Shown: in pieces, positions 48,586-58,453 of the stretch
Layout of the letters: the number at the start of each line of letters is the position of its first letter
Position numbering within the stretch: position 1 is the first letter of the stretch
DNA from: Candidatus Melainabacteria bacterium
GTDB taxonomy: Bacteria > Cyanobacteriota > Vampirovibrionia > Obscuribacterales > Obscuribacteraceae
DNA: 64,000 nucleotides
Reading direction: 5' to 3'
Assembly: GCA_003153555.1 (NCBI GenBank)
Contig: PLZS01000101.1
Coordinates: 1 to 64,000 of the forward strand
Position numbers and translations under genes: made by a program
Notes under the pieces: generated by a model
What the model was told of the DNA's origin: nothing
Seen by the model: only the letters and a program-made list of their open reading frames with translations
Databases searched by the model: none

Positions 48586-49923
48586 ATGAAGAAACCGCGT
48601 CTCAGTTTCTGGCAGATCTGGAACATGAATTTCGGCTTCCTCGGCATCCAATTTGGCTGGGGTCTGCAATTGGCGAACATGAGCGCTATCTACACAAAGC
48701 TTGGTGCCTCGCCTGACAGCATCCCGATTCTCTGGTTGGCTGGACCGATAACTGGATTGCTGGTGCAACCGCTCATCGGTGCAATGAGCGACAGGACCTG
48801 GAATCGCCTCGGTCGCCGCAAGCCTTACTTTTTGGTTGGTGCGATTCTGGCCAGTATTGCCTTATTTTTTATGCCTGATTCGCCAACGCTTTGGTTCGCG
48901 GCGTCACTGCTTTGGATACTTGATGCAAGCATAAACATTAGCATGGAGCCTTTCCGGGCCTTTGTATCGGATAAGCTGAACAGCGACCAAAGCACCACCG
49001 GGTTCATCATGCAGAGTTTTTTCATTGGCATTGGTGCCACTCTGGCCAATGCACTGCCACTTATCTTCCGCAAGTTTGGCATGACTGGTATCGCAGCCAA
49101 TGGCGTGCCACTAACTGTAGTTCTGTCATTTAGAATCGGCGCGGCAATGTTTTTGATCTGCGTGTTATGGACAATATTCACATCATCCGAATATCCACCA
49201 GAAGACCTTGAGGAGTTCAATAGAAAGCGCGCTGAGAACCCGGGTTTTGTTGGACTGCTCAAAGAAGTCGTTCAAGAAATCCCGCAAGCCGTCAAAGACA
49301 TGCCGTTGACGATGAAGCAGCTAGCACTGGTGCAGGTGTTCACCTGGTTGGGACTGTTTTGCATGTGGATGTTCTTCGGGCTTACAACTGCCTATCACGT
49401 CTTCAACGCACCGTCTTCAAAGTCTGAGCTATTCGACCGTGGAATAGAATGGGCCGGCTGGTGTTTTGCGATTTACTCAATCGTCTGTTTCATTGTTGCC
49501 TTTGTTTTTCCAAAAATCGCAGCAATGACGAGCAGGAAACTGTTGCACGGTGTTTCGCTGGTGCTTGGCGGACTGAGTCTTCTCTCGATCTACTTCATTC
49601 ACGACCCCACAACGCTGCAGTTTGCAATGATTGGCGTTGGAATTGCCTGGGCCTCCATTCTCTCCATGCCTTATGCGATATTGGCAGGTGCAATTCCACC
49701 CGAGAGGACTGGTGTTTACATGGGTGTCTTCAACTTCTTTATCGTCATTCCTGAAATTATCGCTTCCGTAACGTTCCAACCGCTGGTCAAATACGTCTTT
49801 CACGACAATCCACTGTATGTGGTAATGATGGGCGGTGCGTCCATGCTCATTGCAGCGGCGTTAGTCACGCGTGTGCAAGATAACGCGGACAAAACTTCTC
49901 ATCCGATCGCAGCCGGACATTAG
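48586..49923 (+). CDS. MFS transporter (SLC45/sugar-transporter-like)
   Basis: [24 protein letters not shown] signature, ~12 TM. Confidence 0.88.
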   Translation: MKKPRLSFWQIWNMNFGFLGIQFGWGLQLANMSAIYTKLGASPDSIPILWLAGPITGLLVQPLIGAMSDRTWNRLGRRKPYFLVGAILASIALFFMPDSPTLWFAASLLWILDASINISMEPFRAFVSDKLNSDQSTTGFIMQSFFIGIGATLANALPLIFRKFGMTGIAANGVPLTVVLSFRIGAAMFLICVLWTIFTSSEYPPEDLEEFNRKRAENPGFVGLLKEVVQEIPQAVKDMPLTMKQLALVQVFTWLGLFCMWMFFGLTTAYHVFNAPSSKSELFDRGIEWAGWCFAIYSIVCFIVAFVFPKIAAMTSRKLLHGVSLVLGGLSLLSIYFIHDPTTLQFAMIGVGIAWASILSMPYAILAGAIPPERTGVYMGVFNFFIVIPEIIASVTFQPLVKYVFHDNPLYVVMMGGASMLIAAALVTRVQDNADKTSHPIAAGH

Positions 49924-49987
49924 AGCACTTCAAAAACTTCTAAACTGATGCTGCAAGAAAAAAATGAGCTGGTTACTTGAGCTAATC

Positions 49988-50003
49988 GCACTATATGCGG
50001 TGC
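49988..50003 (+). repeat. Palindrome-family member GCAC TATATGCG GTGC
   Basis: 4-8-4 arms, intergenic. Confidence 0.55.
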
Positions 50004-50144
50004 ACAGCTGAAAATGAGCTATTTCTTCATTATGTCAAACTTGCCCCATTCGGGAGTAGCTATCGGTTGCAAGCTCGAAAATGACTCTACGAGATCAATA
50101 ATTCGAAACTAACAATTGGTATGTGCGAAAAGCTGCGGGGGATG

Positions 50145-50570
50145 TTAGCGCGTATTTTCGAAAAATTTCTTGCCCGCTTCGGCGACAGAACAGTCTTGCT
50201 CACCGCTTCCACCGCTGACGCCCACAGCGCCGACCACTTTACCGTCCTTCAACAAAGGCAGCCCGCCTCCAAACAGCATGATGCGGCCGTGATTGGAAGC
50301 ATGAATACCATAAAACTGTTTTCCAGGTTGAGACTCCTTTCCCAATGCTTCTGTGGTGATATCGAAGCAACGAGCTGTGAATGCCTTGTTGATCGAAATA
50401 TCGATGCTGCCCAACCAGGCATCGTCCATGCGAATATGCGCAACCAAGTTCCCACCGGCGTCGACAACTGCAACGTTCATCGGCTGTTTGATATCAAGTG
50501 CTTTTCGTTCGCAAATGTCAATCACTGCGCGAGCTTCAGCCAACGATATTGTTTCAATTGAATTGGTCAT
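50145..50570 (-). CDS. GlcG/HbpS (DUF336) heme-binding family protein
   Basis: SLAEARAVIDICERKALD...VAVVDAGGNLVAHIRMDDAW...KVVGAVGVSGGSGEQDCSVAEAG. Confidence 0.88.
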   Translation of the reverse strand: MTNSIETISLAEARAVIDICERKALDIKQPMNVAVVDAGGNLVAHIRMDDAWLGSIDISINKAFTARCFDITTEALGKESQPGKQFYGIHASNHGRIMLFGGGLPLLKDGKVVGAVGVSGGSGEQDCSVAEAGKKFFENTR

Positions 50571-50647
50571 ATGACGCCTCTTGTCGTATCAGGATGATGT
50601 GAAAAATATTGTACATGTTAGTCGATCTAGGAACTGCGACTGAGTTC

Positions 50648-51646
50648 TCAGGCGTTACTAATTTCTTTCACAACCTCAGCAATTCCCCACACAACTCGCG
50701 CTAAACGATCGTAGTCAACCTTGTCAGGTGTATCTTCTTGAGTGTGATAGTGGGGATAGCGATAGAACGCAGTGTCCGTAATCATAATTGCGGGATAACC
50801 GAATTTCCAAAATGCAGCATGATCCGAAAAGGCGACACCGCGAATTGACTCTGGAACAGCGACACTTTCACAAGGAAACTTTGTCGCCTTCCTAAACGAG
50901 TTGGTGAAACGGTTCAGAAAGCGCCTGGATCCCAGGTTGGAAACAAAGGAAATGAAGTCACCTTGATTTGGATAAATCAATCCAAAAACATCGTGCGGAA
51001 ACGTCTGGCTGCCCGGCTGATCAGAGAAGTAGCCCATGGTCTCAAGCGAAATCATTGAAACTACTTTCTCTTCACGCTCATGACAGAGGGATGCATATTG
51101 ATTAGCGCCCCAATCTTTGGTGCCGAAAAAAGGTGGTTCTTCATTTGTGAAGGCAACGAATCGAATTGTTCGCTCAGAATGAAAATGTGAAAGAACTCTA
51201 GCCAGTTCGAGCAATGTGGCGACACCGCTGCCATTATCATTAGCTGCCGGGCAGTCATAGACAGAATCATAGTGGGCTCCCAGGACAATGATTTCTTTTG
51301 GAGTCTTGCCACCTCGAACCTCGGCAATTATGTTTCTAGTACATAGTCGATTCGAATTAGTACTGATACCATCTGCGGTTCCGTTGTCGGCAGCTACATT
51401 CGGTACATCCACCATAAAGTCTTGTTGACTTCGCACATAATCGAATTCTGAAAAAATTTGTTCAATATATTTGGCCGCTTTCTCAAGTCCCAACGGACAA
51501 CTCGTTAAACTGCGTGCACCAATGGTTTCGGCAAGCATCGAAACATGGTCTTTCAACTTGACGCTTATTACTTTCTCTTGCTCGCTTAATGGGGAGAGCG
51601 GCTCACGACGAGATTTCCGAGCCATCAATGATCGCCTCCGCTTCAA
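50648..51646 (-). CDS. M28-family metallopeptidase
   Basis: [71 protein letters not shown]. Confidence 0.9.
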   Translation of the reverse strand: MKRRRSLMARKSRREPLSPLSEQEKVISVKLKDHVSMLAETIGARSLTSCPLGLEKAAKYIEQIFSEFDYVRSQQDFMVDVPNVAADNGTADGISTNSNRLCTRNIIAEVRGGKTPKEIIVLGAHYDSVYDCPAANDNGSGVATLLELARVLSHFHSERTIRFVAFTNEEPPFFGTKDWGANQYASLCHEREEKVVSMISLETMGYFSDQPGSQTFPHDVFGLIYPNQGDFISFVSNLGSRRFLNRFTNSFRKATKFPCESVAVPESIRGVAFSDHAAFWKFGYPAIMITDTAFYRYPHYHTQEDTPDKVDYDRLARVVWGIAEVVKEISNA

Positions 51647-51791
51647 TTTCTACCAGCATTTCGGGCGCGATCAATTTAGAAATTTGCAACATAGATGTAA
51701 CAGGTCGAATCTCTTTGAAAAATTCCCCGTGCGCTCTGCCAACCTCTTCCCATTGAGCGATATCCAAAACGAAAATGCGAGTAGGTGAAGT
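51603..51791 (-). pseudogene. RidA/YjgF C-terminal fragment (5'-truncated)
   Basis: Open frame after an in-frame [64 protein letters not shown]. Confidence 0.8.
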
Positions 51792-51876
51792 CTACACTCC
51801 CTTTCAACCAAAAGGCAGCTCTGTGGTTTGAGCTGCCAGATTTGTCATTTTCTGACACACTTACGAACCGCTCAGA

Positions 51877-52320
51877 CTATTTCTTGCTAGCAATTTGAGC
51901 CACCGCAGCTGCTGCGATGCCGCCTAGAACGTAAAGCCCGACGGTTGTTAAGGCTGTGGCGGTGGTTCTCCTGGTTAAAAGGTCTGAATCCCTACCAAGT
52001 CCGACATTTTGAGGAACTGTGATCGCTCCCAAGCCTGCGAACAGTCCCAGGTTTATGCCCTTCAACCAGGCAGCCAATCCGGGCTTGGCACCGACTCCGC
52101 TGAAAAACACGGTGTTGGAGATAATGTCGCCGACAAAGGCGTACCTTTTGAGCTTGGCGCCTGCTGGGGGCTCAAAGCCACAAACAGTCATCAATTTTGC
52201 GACGCTGCGCATACCAAGAATGTCTAGTCGGGGCGCATTGGGCTTGGTCTTGCGAACCAACTCATGAGCCACAGTCAAAGTACAAGCGCCAGCCAGTCCA
52301 TTTATCAAAGCTCTAATCAT
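51877..52320 (-). CDS. Hypothetical membrane protein
   Basis: 147 aa, hydrophobic segments. Confidence 0.5.
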   Translation of the reverse strand: MIRALINGLAGACTLTVAHELVRKTKPNAPRLDILGMRSVAKLMTVCGFEPPAGAKLKRYAFVGDIISNTVFFSGVGAKPGLAAWLKGINLGLFAGLGAITVPQNVGLGRDSDLLTRRTTATALTTVGLYVLGGIAAAAVAQIASKK

Positions 52321-52435
52321 ATTTTCTCACTTCCGGGTTATTCACATTCTAATGCCGAGACGGTCCGAAGAAGGCGAAAGTTTCAGGTTCAGTGCTTAAA
52401 ATCGCCGATGCGCGACTTGGGTTCCATTCAAGTCA

Positions 52436-52461
52436 AATTTAAACCGATGACGGTAAAAATT
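52436..52461. repeat. Inverted repeat AATTTAAACCG-ATGA-CGGTAAAAATT (copy 1)
   Basis: 10/11-bp arms. Confidence 0.75.
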
Positions 52462-52506
52462 CTCAGATGGATGTAAACAGATGACAGGCGAAGATACGCC
52501 AGGCTG

Positions 52507-52532
52507 AATTTATACCGATGACGGTAAAAATT
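52507..52532. repeat. Inverted repeat AATTTATACCG-ATGA-CGGTAAAAATT (copy 2)
   Basis: 10/11-bp arms; 71 bp from copy 1. Confidence 0.75.
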
Positions 52533-52618
52533 ATTGATGTCGTGCCAAGGTGCAAAGGGTACTAAAGGTTCACGATTGCCAATGATAATTCATAGGACAA
52601 CCAAGGCGAGGATAAATA

Positions 52619-53342
52619 ATGTACGGTCGTAGCCATTCTCAAACAATGAAGGATGTCCATCACAGCATTGGAGACTCAGGAATCAAAGTGCTTTTTGGCG
52701 GGATCATTTTTGTTGGCCTAATCTCTTTCGTAACCTATCTCATTGACAATCAAGATATTTCGAACACTGCAGCGTGGCCGACAACCGCTGGCACCTTGGA
52801 AGAAATCGGCAACCAGGGAATGAACATGCCAATCCTTGGTCGGTACATTCCCATTGCCTGCCCGTATGCCAAATACTCTTATTCAATCGACAACAAAACA
52901 TACATGACCATGCATTACTTTCATTCGCGCTGTGACATTTCAACGTCCAGAAGTTGAAAAGCTAGACTCGTCTAGCTTCATGAAAGAGCTGGAAGCTGAC
53001 GAGGCCGCCGCTATCCGTTCTGGCGATAGAACCAAGTTGAATGAAAGAATGAGCAAAATCATGTCTGCTGACAGCGATTTTCTTCGTCCAAAATATAAGC
53101 CAATTAGAGTTCGATATGACAAAGACAACAAGGAAAAATCTCTCCTCGATCCTGCAGTTTTGCAAACGGACAAAAGTCAGCTATATACGAGCATCGCTTT
53201 GATTTTGTTAGGAGGTGTTCTTTTGGGCGGCACTTACCTTAATGAATATATGGCACGAGCCAGCAATGAAGATCCATTGCTTACGCTAGAAGGCGCGCTG
53301 GCAGCGCAGAAACAACAAAGGCGATCAGGGAATTATCGATAG
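52619..53342 (+). pseudogene. DUF3592-like membrane protein split by a frameshift (ORFs 52619..52957 and 52932..53342)
   Basis: ORF1: AAWPTTAGTLEEI...YAKYSYSIDNKTYMT; ORF2 in another frame: YKPIRVRYDKDNKEKSLLDPAVLQTDKSQLYTSIALILLGGVLLG. Confidence 0.65.
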
Positions 53343-53696
53343 TGAAACCCAAAGCCCGATACTGGCGGTTATCAGCAAAAATGGCGTCGTGAAAAGACCG
53401 ATTTTGAAGAATTCCAAGGCGCTCAGATGCTCTCCCTTTTTCCGAGCAGTTGAAATAACAAGCATTGTGGCGAGCGAGCCGGCAACTGTTAAATTAGGTC
53501 CGAGGTTACAACCAAGCAGCGCACCATATTGCGCAGCCAGGGTAGAGTGAGAATGACTGAGCACGGATATTGAAAGCAATGCCATCGGAATGTTGTTAAT
53601 CACGTTACTGCCCAAGCCTGCACCAAATGCAGTGGCAACAATTTGCACGTGAAGATTTGCGGGAATGGACATGCTTGAATCCTGAGATACGCTCAA
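53325..53696 (-). pseudogene. C-terminal fragment of an ArsB/anion-permease-like transporter
   Basis: GLGSNVINNIPMALLSISVL...GALLGCNLGPNLTVAGSLATMLVISTARKKGEHLSALEFFKIG; only ~120 aa of an expected ~400+. Confidence 0.75.
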
Positions 53697-53808
53697 AGTA
53701 CCATCAAACCGACCGACTAAAGTCCGAACTGATCCAAGTTGTCACAGTGCACGAGCTTTAATTCAGCCGAATCTTGTTGACTTTGCCAATGCTCACTGAA
53801 CCGTATCT

Positions 53809-54609
53809 TCAGCGTTGAAGATCTGGAAGCACATTGCCGTGACCGCTAGCGAAAAGTGTTCCGATAACTAAACTAAACAGTCCAGTCAGAACGCTGGTGG
53901 CGATGAACAGCGATTTAAACTTTGCAGAACTGACAAAACCCACACTCGCTAGAACAGCAACAAGCGTATTAGATACTAATAAGCCACCGATGAACGAAAG
54001 AAGAATCAGCACGCCCAACAGATGATTAGAAGAGCCACCGACAGCGGCGATCAAAAGAACTTGCGTACCTGTTTCAGCACCAAAACCATGAATCAAACCA
54101 ATTCCGAAAGCCGCGGGTGCATTGTATTGATTTAGCTCTTCGTCGGGCGGATTCTCTTTCCCCGTAATTCGACAATATAGCCAATTTTTCGCCTGGCGAA
54201 ACTTCGAGAAAAGAAACATCCATCTGCTTTGCAAAACGAACTCTCCGTCCAACGGTCGTTGCATAATGGAATAAAAGATCCAGGCACCAAGTAAGAGAAG
54301 CGTGATGCCCACGGCTCTTTCCATCAAGGGATCAATCCATTCAGGCAAAATCGCCGCGAACGACAAGGCGAGAATACCAAGCATCAGCACGATGGTGGCG
54401 TGACCAAGCGCGTAACATGAAGAAAGTCGAATCGCATTAGTTTGGCCAAAGGTTGCGACTCCAGTTCCATCGCCTCCAGTTCCATCGACTTTAGTAGCGC
54501 TGGCGGTGCCGACTATATCGGTGATAGCAGCTACATGATCCCAGTCAACACCGTGGCGGATCCCCAAGATGACAGCGTTTCCGAGAATTATTAAGGAGCT
54601 GACATCCAT
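53809..54609 (-). CDS. NiCoT-like nickel/cobalt transporter
   Basis: ILGIRHGVDWDHVAAITDIVG (HX4DH signature), ALGHATIV, GLIHGFGAETGTQ. Confidence 0.85.
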   Translation of the reverse strand: MDVSSLIILGNAVILGIRHGVDWDHVAAITDIVGTASATKVDGTGGDGTGVATFGQTNAIRLSSCYALGHATIVLMLGILALSFAAILPEWIDPLMERAVGITLLLLGAWIFYSIMQRPLDGEFVLQSRWMFLFSKFRQAKNWLYCRITGKENPPDEELNQYNAPAAFGIGLIHGFGAETGTQVLLIAAVGGSSNHLLGVLILLSFIGGLLVSNTLVAVLASVGFVSSAKFKSLFIATSVLTGLFSLVIGTLFASGHGNVLPDLQR

Positions 54610-54612
54610 CGC

Positions 54613-54939
54613 TTAGCTATCCACCGTATCCAGACATTTTGATAGATCCACAAACAACGCGGCGGCCTGGCTGTCCCACGTCGCGGCGTAATTTCCCTGA
54701 CCACCATCACTAAGACCAAACTCCTGAAGAAAATCCGTCGCCGTCACTACTCTGTCGCCTAATGCGTTGCGCATCTTGAGCAACCGACCACCGCTGGCTT
54801 GGCTAAAAACAGGCATTAACAGAAACCCTGAATCACATTTCAAAAGGGCGATCGTCTCAATTCCAGAGAAAAATCTTGTGTACAGTTCGTGCTCCACATA
54901 CACGTTGCCATTTCGAATAGAAATACTTTGCAGAGTCAT
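54613..54939 (-). CDS. Conserved-looking hypothetical in hydrogenase operon
   Basis: 4-bp overlap with the protease gene, co-directional. Confidence 0.6.
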   Translation of the reverse strand: MTLQSISIRNGNVYVEHELYTRFFSGIETIALLKCDSGFLLMPVFSQASGGRLLKMRNALGDRVVTATDFLQEFGLSDGGQGNYAATWDSQAAALFVDLSKCLDTVDS

Positions 54940-55418
54940 AATTTTTTCAAACGCTCCACAATTTTATTTACCACCAAATCAGCAGATACTTTCACCACTT
55001 CACTTAATTCCAGACCAAACGCTAAAGACTCCGCTTCGATTAAGAAGACCTGAATATCGGCAGGAAAGTCATCTTTGAAAATCTGACGACCGGCAAATAT
55101 AGCATGGTTCCATCGAAAATCGTGTAAACCAAAAGAGGGTTCTGGGCATGCAGCAAGCGCCTCTCCCGGCACTTCGAAGACAGCACCCGGTTCTGACCCT
55201 GATCGGCTTGCGTCGACGATGATTAAGGCGTTGCTTCCACGCGCTTGAAACATGACATCCATTCCACCTGTACCAGCATCAAAAATCTGGACATTGACCC
55301 GGTCTGCTTGTGACAAACGTTCTTTTAGACGTTGCACAACGTAGACACCAGCGCCATCGTCACTACGGTTTGAATTTCCACAACCAATGATACTGAGCAA
55401 ACCTGACACCTCAATCAA
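54936..55418 (-). CDS. hupW: Uptake hydrogenase maturation protease
   Basis: SIIGCGNSNRSDDGAGVYV, IIVDASRSGSEPG, GLHDFRWNHAI. Confidence 0.85.
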   Translation of the reverse strand: MIEVSGLLSIIGCGNSNRSDDGAGVYVVQRLKERLSQADRVNVQIFDAGTGGMDVMFQARGSNALIIVDASRSGSEPGAVFEVPGEALAACPEPSFGLHDFRWNHAIFAGRQIFKDDFPADIQVFLIEAESLAFGLELSEVVKVSADLVVNKIVERLKKL

Positions 55419-55428
55419 TTAGAATTAG

Positions 55429-55444
55429 GCACCATATGCGATGC
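55429..55444 (+). repeat. Palindrome-family member GCAC CATATGCG ATGC
   Basis: Lies in the gap between two hup-operon genes. Confidence 0.5.
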
Positions 55445-55459
55445 CATTTTTGACGCTGG

Positions 55460-55816
55460 TCAAATGCGCCAGAGTCGGCACCACCAATTTTCCTCAGCAG
55501 GAAGATTGATTTCCGGCAGGTTGCACCACTTGCGATGATTCAAATAATACATGCATTCCAAACATCGCATGTCTTCGACTGGATGATCCAGGAAGCCAGA
55601 GATGACAAGCTTCTTTTCCAAGTCGGACGCATCAACCTCACGCAGTTCGGCGACGATCGCATCAAACTGCACGTTGTCTTCTGGAATCGGTTCGGTAACG
55701 GTCTTTAACCCAGCCGAAAGTAATTTCGTAATTCGCTGCAGCAGCTCTTTATCCGCAGAATCGCTCACATCGAACCTCATGAATGAGAGCACTTGAGCAG
55801 CCAAATTCTTAGGCAA
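55460..55816 (-). CDS. Hypothetical, C-terminal Cys/Trp-rich, hydrogenase operon
   Basis: MRCLECMYYLNHRKWCNLPEINLPAEENWWCRLWRI: four clustered Cys. Confidence 0.65.
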   Translation of the reverse strand: MPKNLAAQVLSFMRFDVSDSADKELLQRITKLLSAGLKTVTEPIPEDNVQFDAIVAELREVDASDLEKKLVISGFLDHPVEDMRCLECMYYLNHRKWCNLPEINLPAEENWWCRLWRI

Positions 55817-55863
55817 TCAATCGGCCAGCGACTCCGCATGTCGGAGAAACCGCAGTCAATCGG

Positions 55864-57462
55864 TCAGGCGGTTCTGAATCTAGCCAGCTCCTTCCCCGTC
55901 TTGGCATCATGAGCATGCACTGTGCACACCAAACATGAATCGTACGAGCGAGCCACGTGACCTACCTCCACGGGATCATTGGGATCTTTGATTGGCGTGC
56001 CGACCAGCGCTTCCTCCATTGGTCCGCGCTCGCCGGCGGCATTGCGCGGTCCAACATTCCAGGTGGTTGGTGCAATGATTTGATAGTTCTTGATCTTGCC
56101 ATCCTTCACGTCTATCCAGTGACAGAGGGCTCCACGAATTGCTTCAGTCGCGCCCCAACCTCGACCATCTTTTTCCTTTGGTTTGATGTACCAGGGGTCG
56201 TTCAATTTAAATTCGCGCAAGCAGTGCTCGATATTGCGATAAATAGCTTTCACTTCATGCATCCGGGCAAAGTGACGCAAAAGTACACTGGCGCCACCCA
56301 TCTTCTTATACATATCTAGAACAAGAGGGTCATGGTGTTGCCAACTCTCGCCATGCTTACCGCCATACACCATCTCTCTGGCAAAGGGACCGGCTTCGAG
56401 GCGACCGAAATCAGCGTGAGAGACCGAAGTTGCCCATGAATATTTTCCATTGAAATCAGGAGTATTCTTAGCAATCGGCTTTGTCACCCGCTCAAACGGG
56501 TGAGTTGAGCCGGTTTCTTCATACCAAGCATGCTCCATATCTTCCCGGCAAAAACCCTGCTCCATTAATGTGTGAACATCCTTTTCAGCGTTGTAAGTGC
56601 CACTGGGCATCCACATCGAAGCGTTGCGATTTTCGATTGTCGGTTTCTGATACTTATCTTCGTGTGGCAAATAGCCCCACGTTACGTACCGGCCAACTCC
56701 ATTGCCGAATTTATCCAGACCGAGATCTGTACCCATGCGCCAATACATGCCGAGATCGGAATTTGCATGTTCAGGTTTTTCGTCCAACCAATTCAAGAAG
56801 TCTTCATATGTGCGAATTTCTTCGTATCTTTCTAAAGTGCAACCGAGCCAAACATTTTCAATCCAATTTTTCCGGAAGTGCTCAAGGATGCCCCATGAGC
56901 GCGTGATATCAGTCAAAGTTGGAGCGCACATAACACCACCTGGCACCATGTAGCTCGAATGTGGCCACTGCCCTCCAAACAAGGCATAAATTTCTACAGG
57001 TTTACCAGACAGCGTCACGCCAATTTCGTAGTTGGTGCCTGTGAACGGAGCGTAGCGCCTAACTGCTTCCTCGTAGTATTTGCTGTCTCTGTAATTCTTA
57101 TTCACAAAATCGATCATGAAAAGTGCATAGTGGTGCCGCGGAAGACTTTGCAAGCTTTCGGATAGTTGACCGATATTGCGAGCGAGGATGGCGTTACGCG
57201 GTACCTCTGTTTGCCAGGCTGTATCAAGCGCCCAGGCAGCGCAAGTCAAATGCGAAGCGCCACAAATTCCGCACGCTCGTGGTGTCACCACCAATCCTGC
57301 TTGCGGATCTTTGCCACGCAAAATTATTTCGAATCCACGAAACAACTCCGCTGATGTCCAGGCATTTGTTACCCGTCCATCTGTAATGTCGACACGCACG
57401 TCGAGGTCACCTTCGACACGTCCAACAGGAGAGATGTCCAGGGTTTGGGTAGTTCCCGCCAT
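55864..57462 (-). CDS. hupL: [NiFe] uptake hydrogenase large subunit (group 2a-like)
   Basis: DISPVGRVEGDLDVRV, RACGICGASHLTCAAWALD, C-terminal DSCLVCTVHAHDAKTGKELARFRTA. Confidence 0.95.
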   Translation of the reverse strand: MAGTTQTLDISPVGRVEGDLDVRVDITDGRVTNAWTSAELFRGFEIILRGKDPQAGLVVTPRACGICGASHLTCAAWALDTAWQTEVPRNAILARNIGQLSESLQSLPRHHYALFMIDFVNKNYRDSKYYEEAVRRYAPFTGTNYEIGVTLSGKPVEIYALFGGQWPHSSYMVPGGVMCAPTLTDITRSWGILEHFRKNWIENVWLGCTLERYEEIRTYEDFLNWLDEKPEHANSDLGMYWRMGTDLGLDKFGNGVGRYVTWGYLPHEDKYQKPTIENRNASMWMPSGTYNAEKDVHTLMEQGFCREDMEHAWYEETGSTHPFERVTKPIAKNTPDFNGKYSWATSVSHADFGRLEAGPFAREMVYGGKHGESWQHHDPLVLDMYKKMGGASVLLRHFARMHEVKAIYRNIEHCLREFKLNDPWYIKPKEKDGRGWGATEAIRGALCHWIDVKDGKIKNYQIIAPTTWNVGPRNAAGERGPMEEALVGTPIKDPNDPVEVGHVARSYDSCLVCTVHAHDAKTGKELARFRTA

Positions 57463-57490
57463 ATTTTAATTCCTCGTGATTTAAATCAGA

Positions 57491-58453
57491 TCAAACTACG
57501 AACATATCTTCCTCAGCCCAAGCTGGAGCAGCCGCCTTAGCGGCACCGGTATATTTGATATACGAACCTTTCTCAACACCAGTCGGCAATTCCTTAGGCA
57601 CACCCATCACTGTCTGCGTTTTGAAAACTGTGCCTGGCGCCAAATCGTGGAAAGGAAACTCCGGTTCAGTGCAACCTAAACACGGCATACCAGCCCGAGT
57701 TTTAGATGACTGACGATTCCAAAGAATACGGTTGCACGGCGAATGAGTCATTGGACCACGGCATCCCAAATCGTAAAACAGACAACCGTTACGTTGACCA
57801 AATTGCGTCATCGAAACCTTGTAAGCGAAGTGCATGTTCCGCGTGCAACCGGTTTGCGTGAAACTTTGGAAGAACGTTTTCGGTCGTTGATATTCATCTA
57901 AAGTCAAATCACCAGCCCGTCCCGTGGCAACCGCCACTAGAATTTGCGTCACCCAGTCAGGGTGCGCGGGACAACCGGGAATGTTGATCACGGGCAGTCC
58001 GGATTTGCTTTTGAACGCTTTACCAAGTGAGCCACCATGATTCTTTTTCAAAAACTGTAGTCCTTGCGAATCAGTCGGATTTGGAGCAGTCGCGGGGATG
58101 CCACCCCAAGTCGCGCAATCGCCAATCGCCACAACAAAATCGGCGACATCGGAGAGTTCCTTTACCCATTCTTTCATCGGCCGACCGGCAAAACGATTCC
58201 AGGTGCCTGAGCCGTCGGGTGCGTTGACAACGGTGCCTTCAAAAACAAAAATGTCGAGCTTTGTCTTGCCCGACACGCAATCTCTCAAGAGTTGCTGAAC
58301 ATTGTTTCCTAACTCCATCCCTAAAGATGGATGCCAGAGAATGTTGATACCAAAATCAGTGACTAAATCACAAGCGCTTGGTTCTTCGGCATTGAGAAAA
58401 GACATCGAATTGCCTGAACACGCTCCACCTTGCAGCCACAATAGGTTTGCCAT
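57491..58453 (-). CDS. hupS: [NiFe] uptake hydrogenase small subunit (group 2a-like, no Tat leader)
   Basis: NLLWLQGGACSGNSMSFLNAEEPSACDL, IGDCATWGGIPA, GCPAHPDWVTQIL, GMPCLGCTEPEFPF. Confidence 0.95.
   Translation of the reverse strand: MANLLWLQGGACSGNSMSFLNAEEPSACDLVTDFGINILWHPSLGMELGNNVQQLLRDCVSGKTKLDIFVFEGTVVNAPDGSGTWNRFAGRPMKEWVKELSDVADFVVAIGDCATWGGIPATAPNPTDSQGLQFLKKNHGGSLGKAFKSKSGLPVINIPGCPAHPDWVTQILVAVATGRAGDLTLDEYQRPKTFFQSFTQTGCTRNMHFAYKVSMTQFGQRNGCLFYDLGCRGPMTHSPCNRILWNRQSSKTRAGMPCLGCTEPEFPFHDLAPGTVFKTQTVMGVPKELPTGVEKGSYIKYTGAAKAAAPAWAEEDMFVV

Noticed and set aside
52905-52960. Programmed ribosomal frameshift in the split DUF3592 gene
   Set aside because: No slippery heptamer or clear downstream pseudoknot seen in the overlap; pseudogene or sequencing error is simpler
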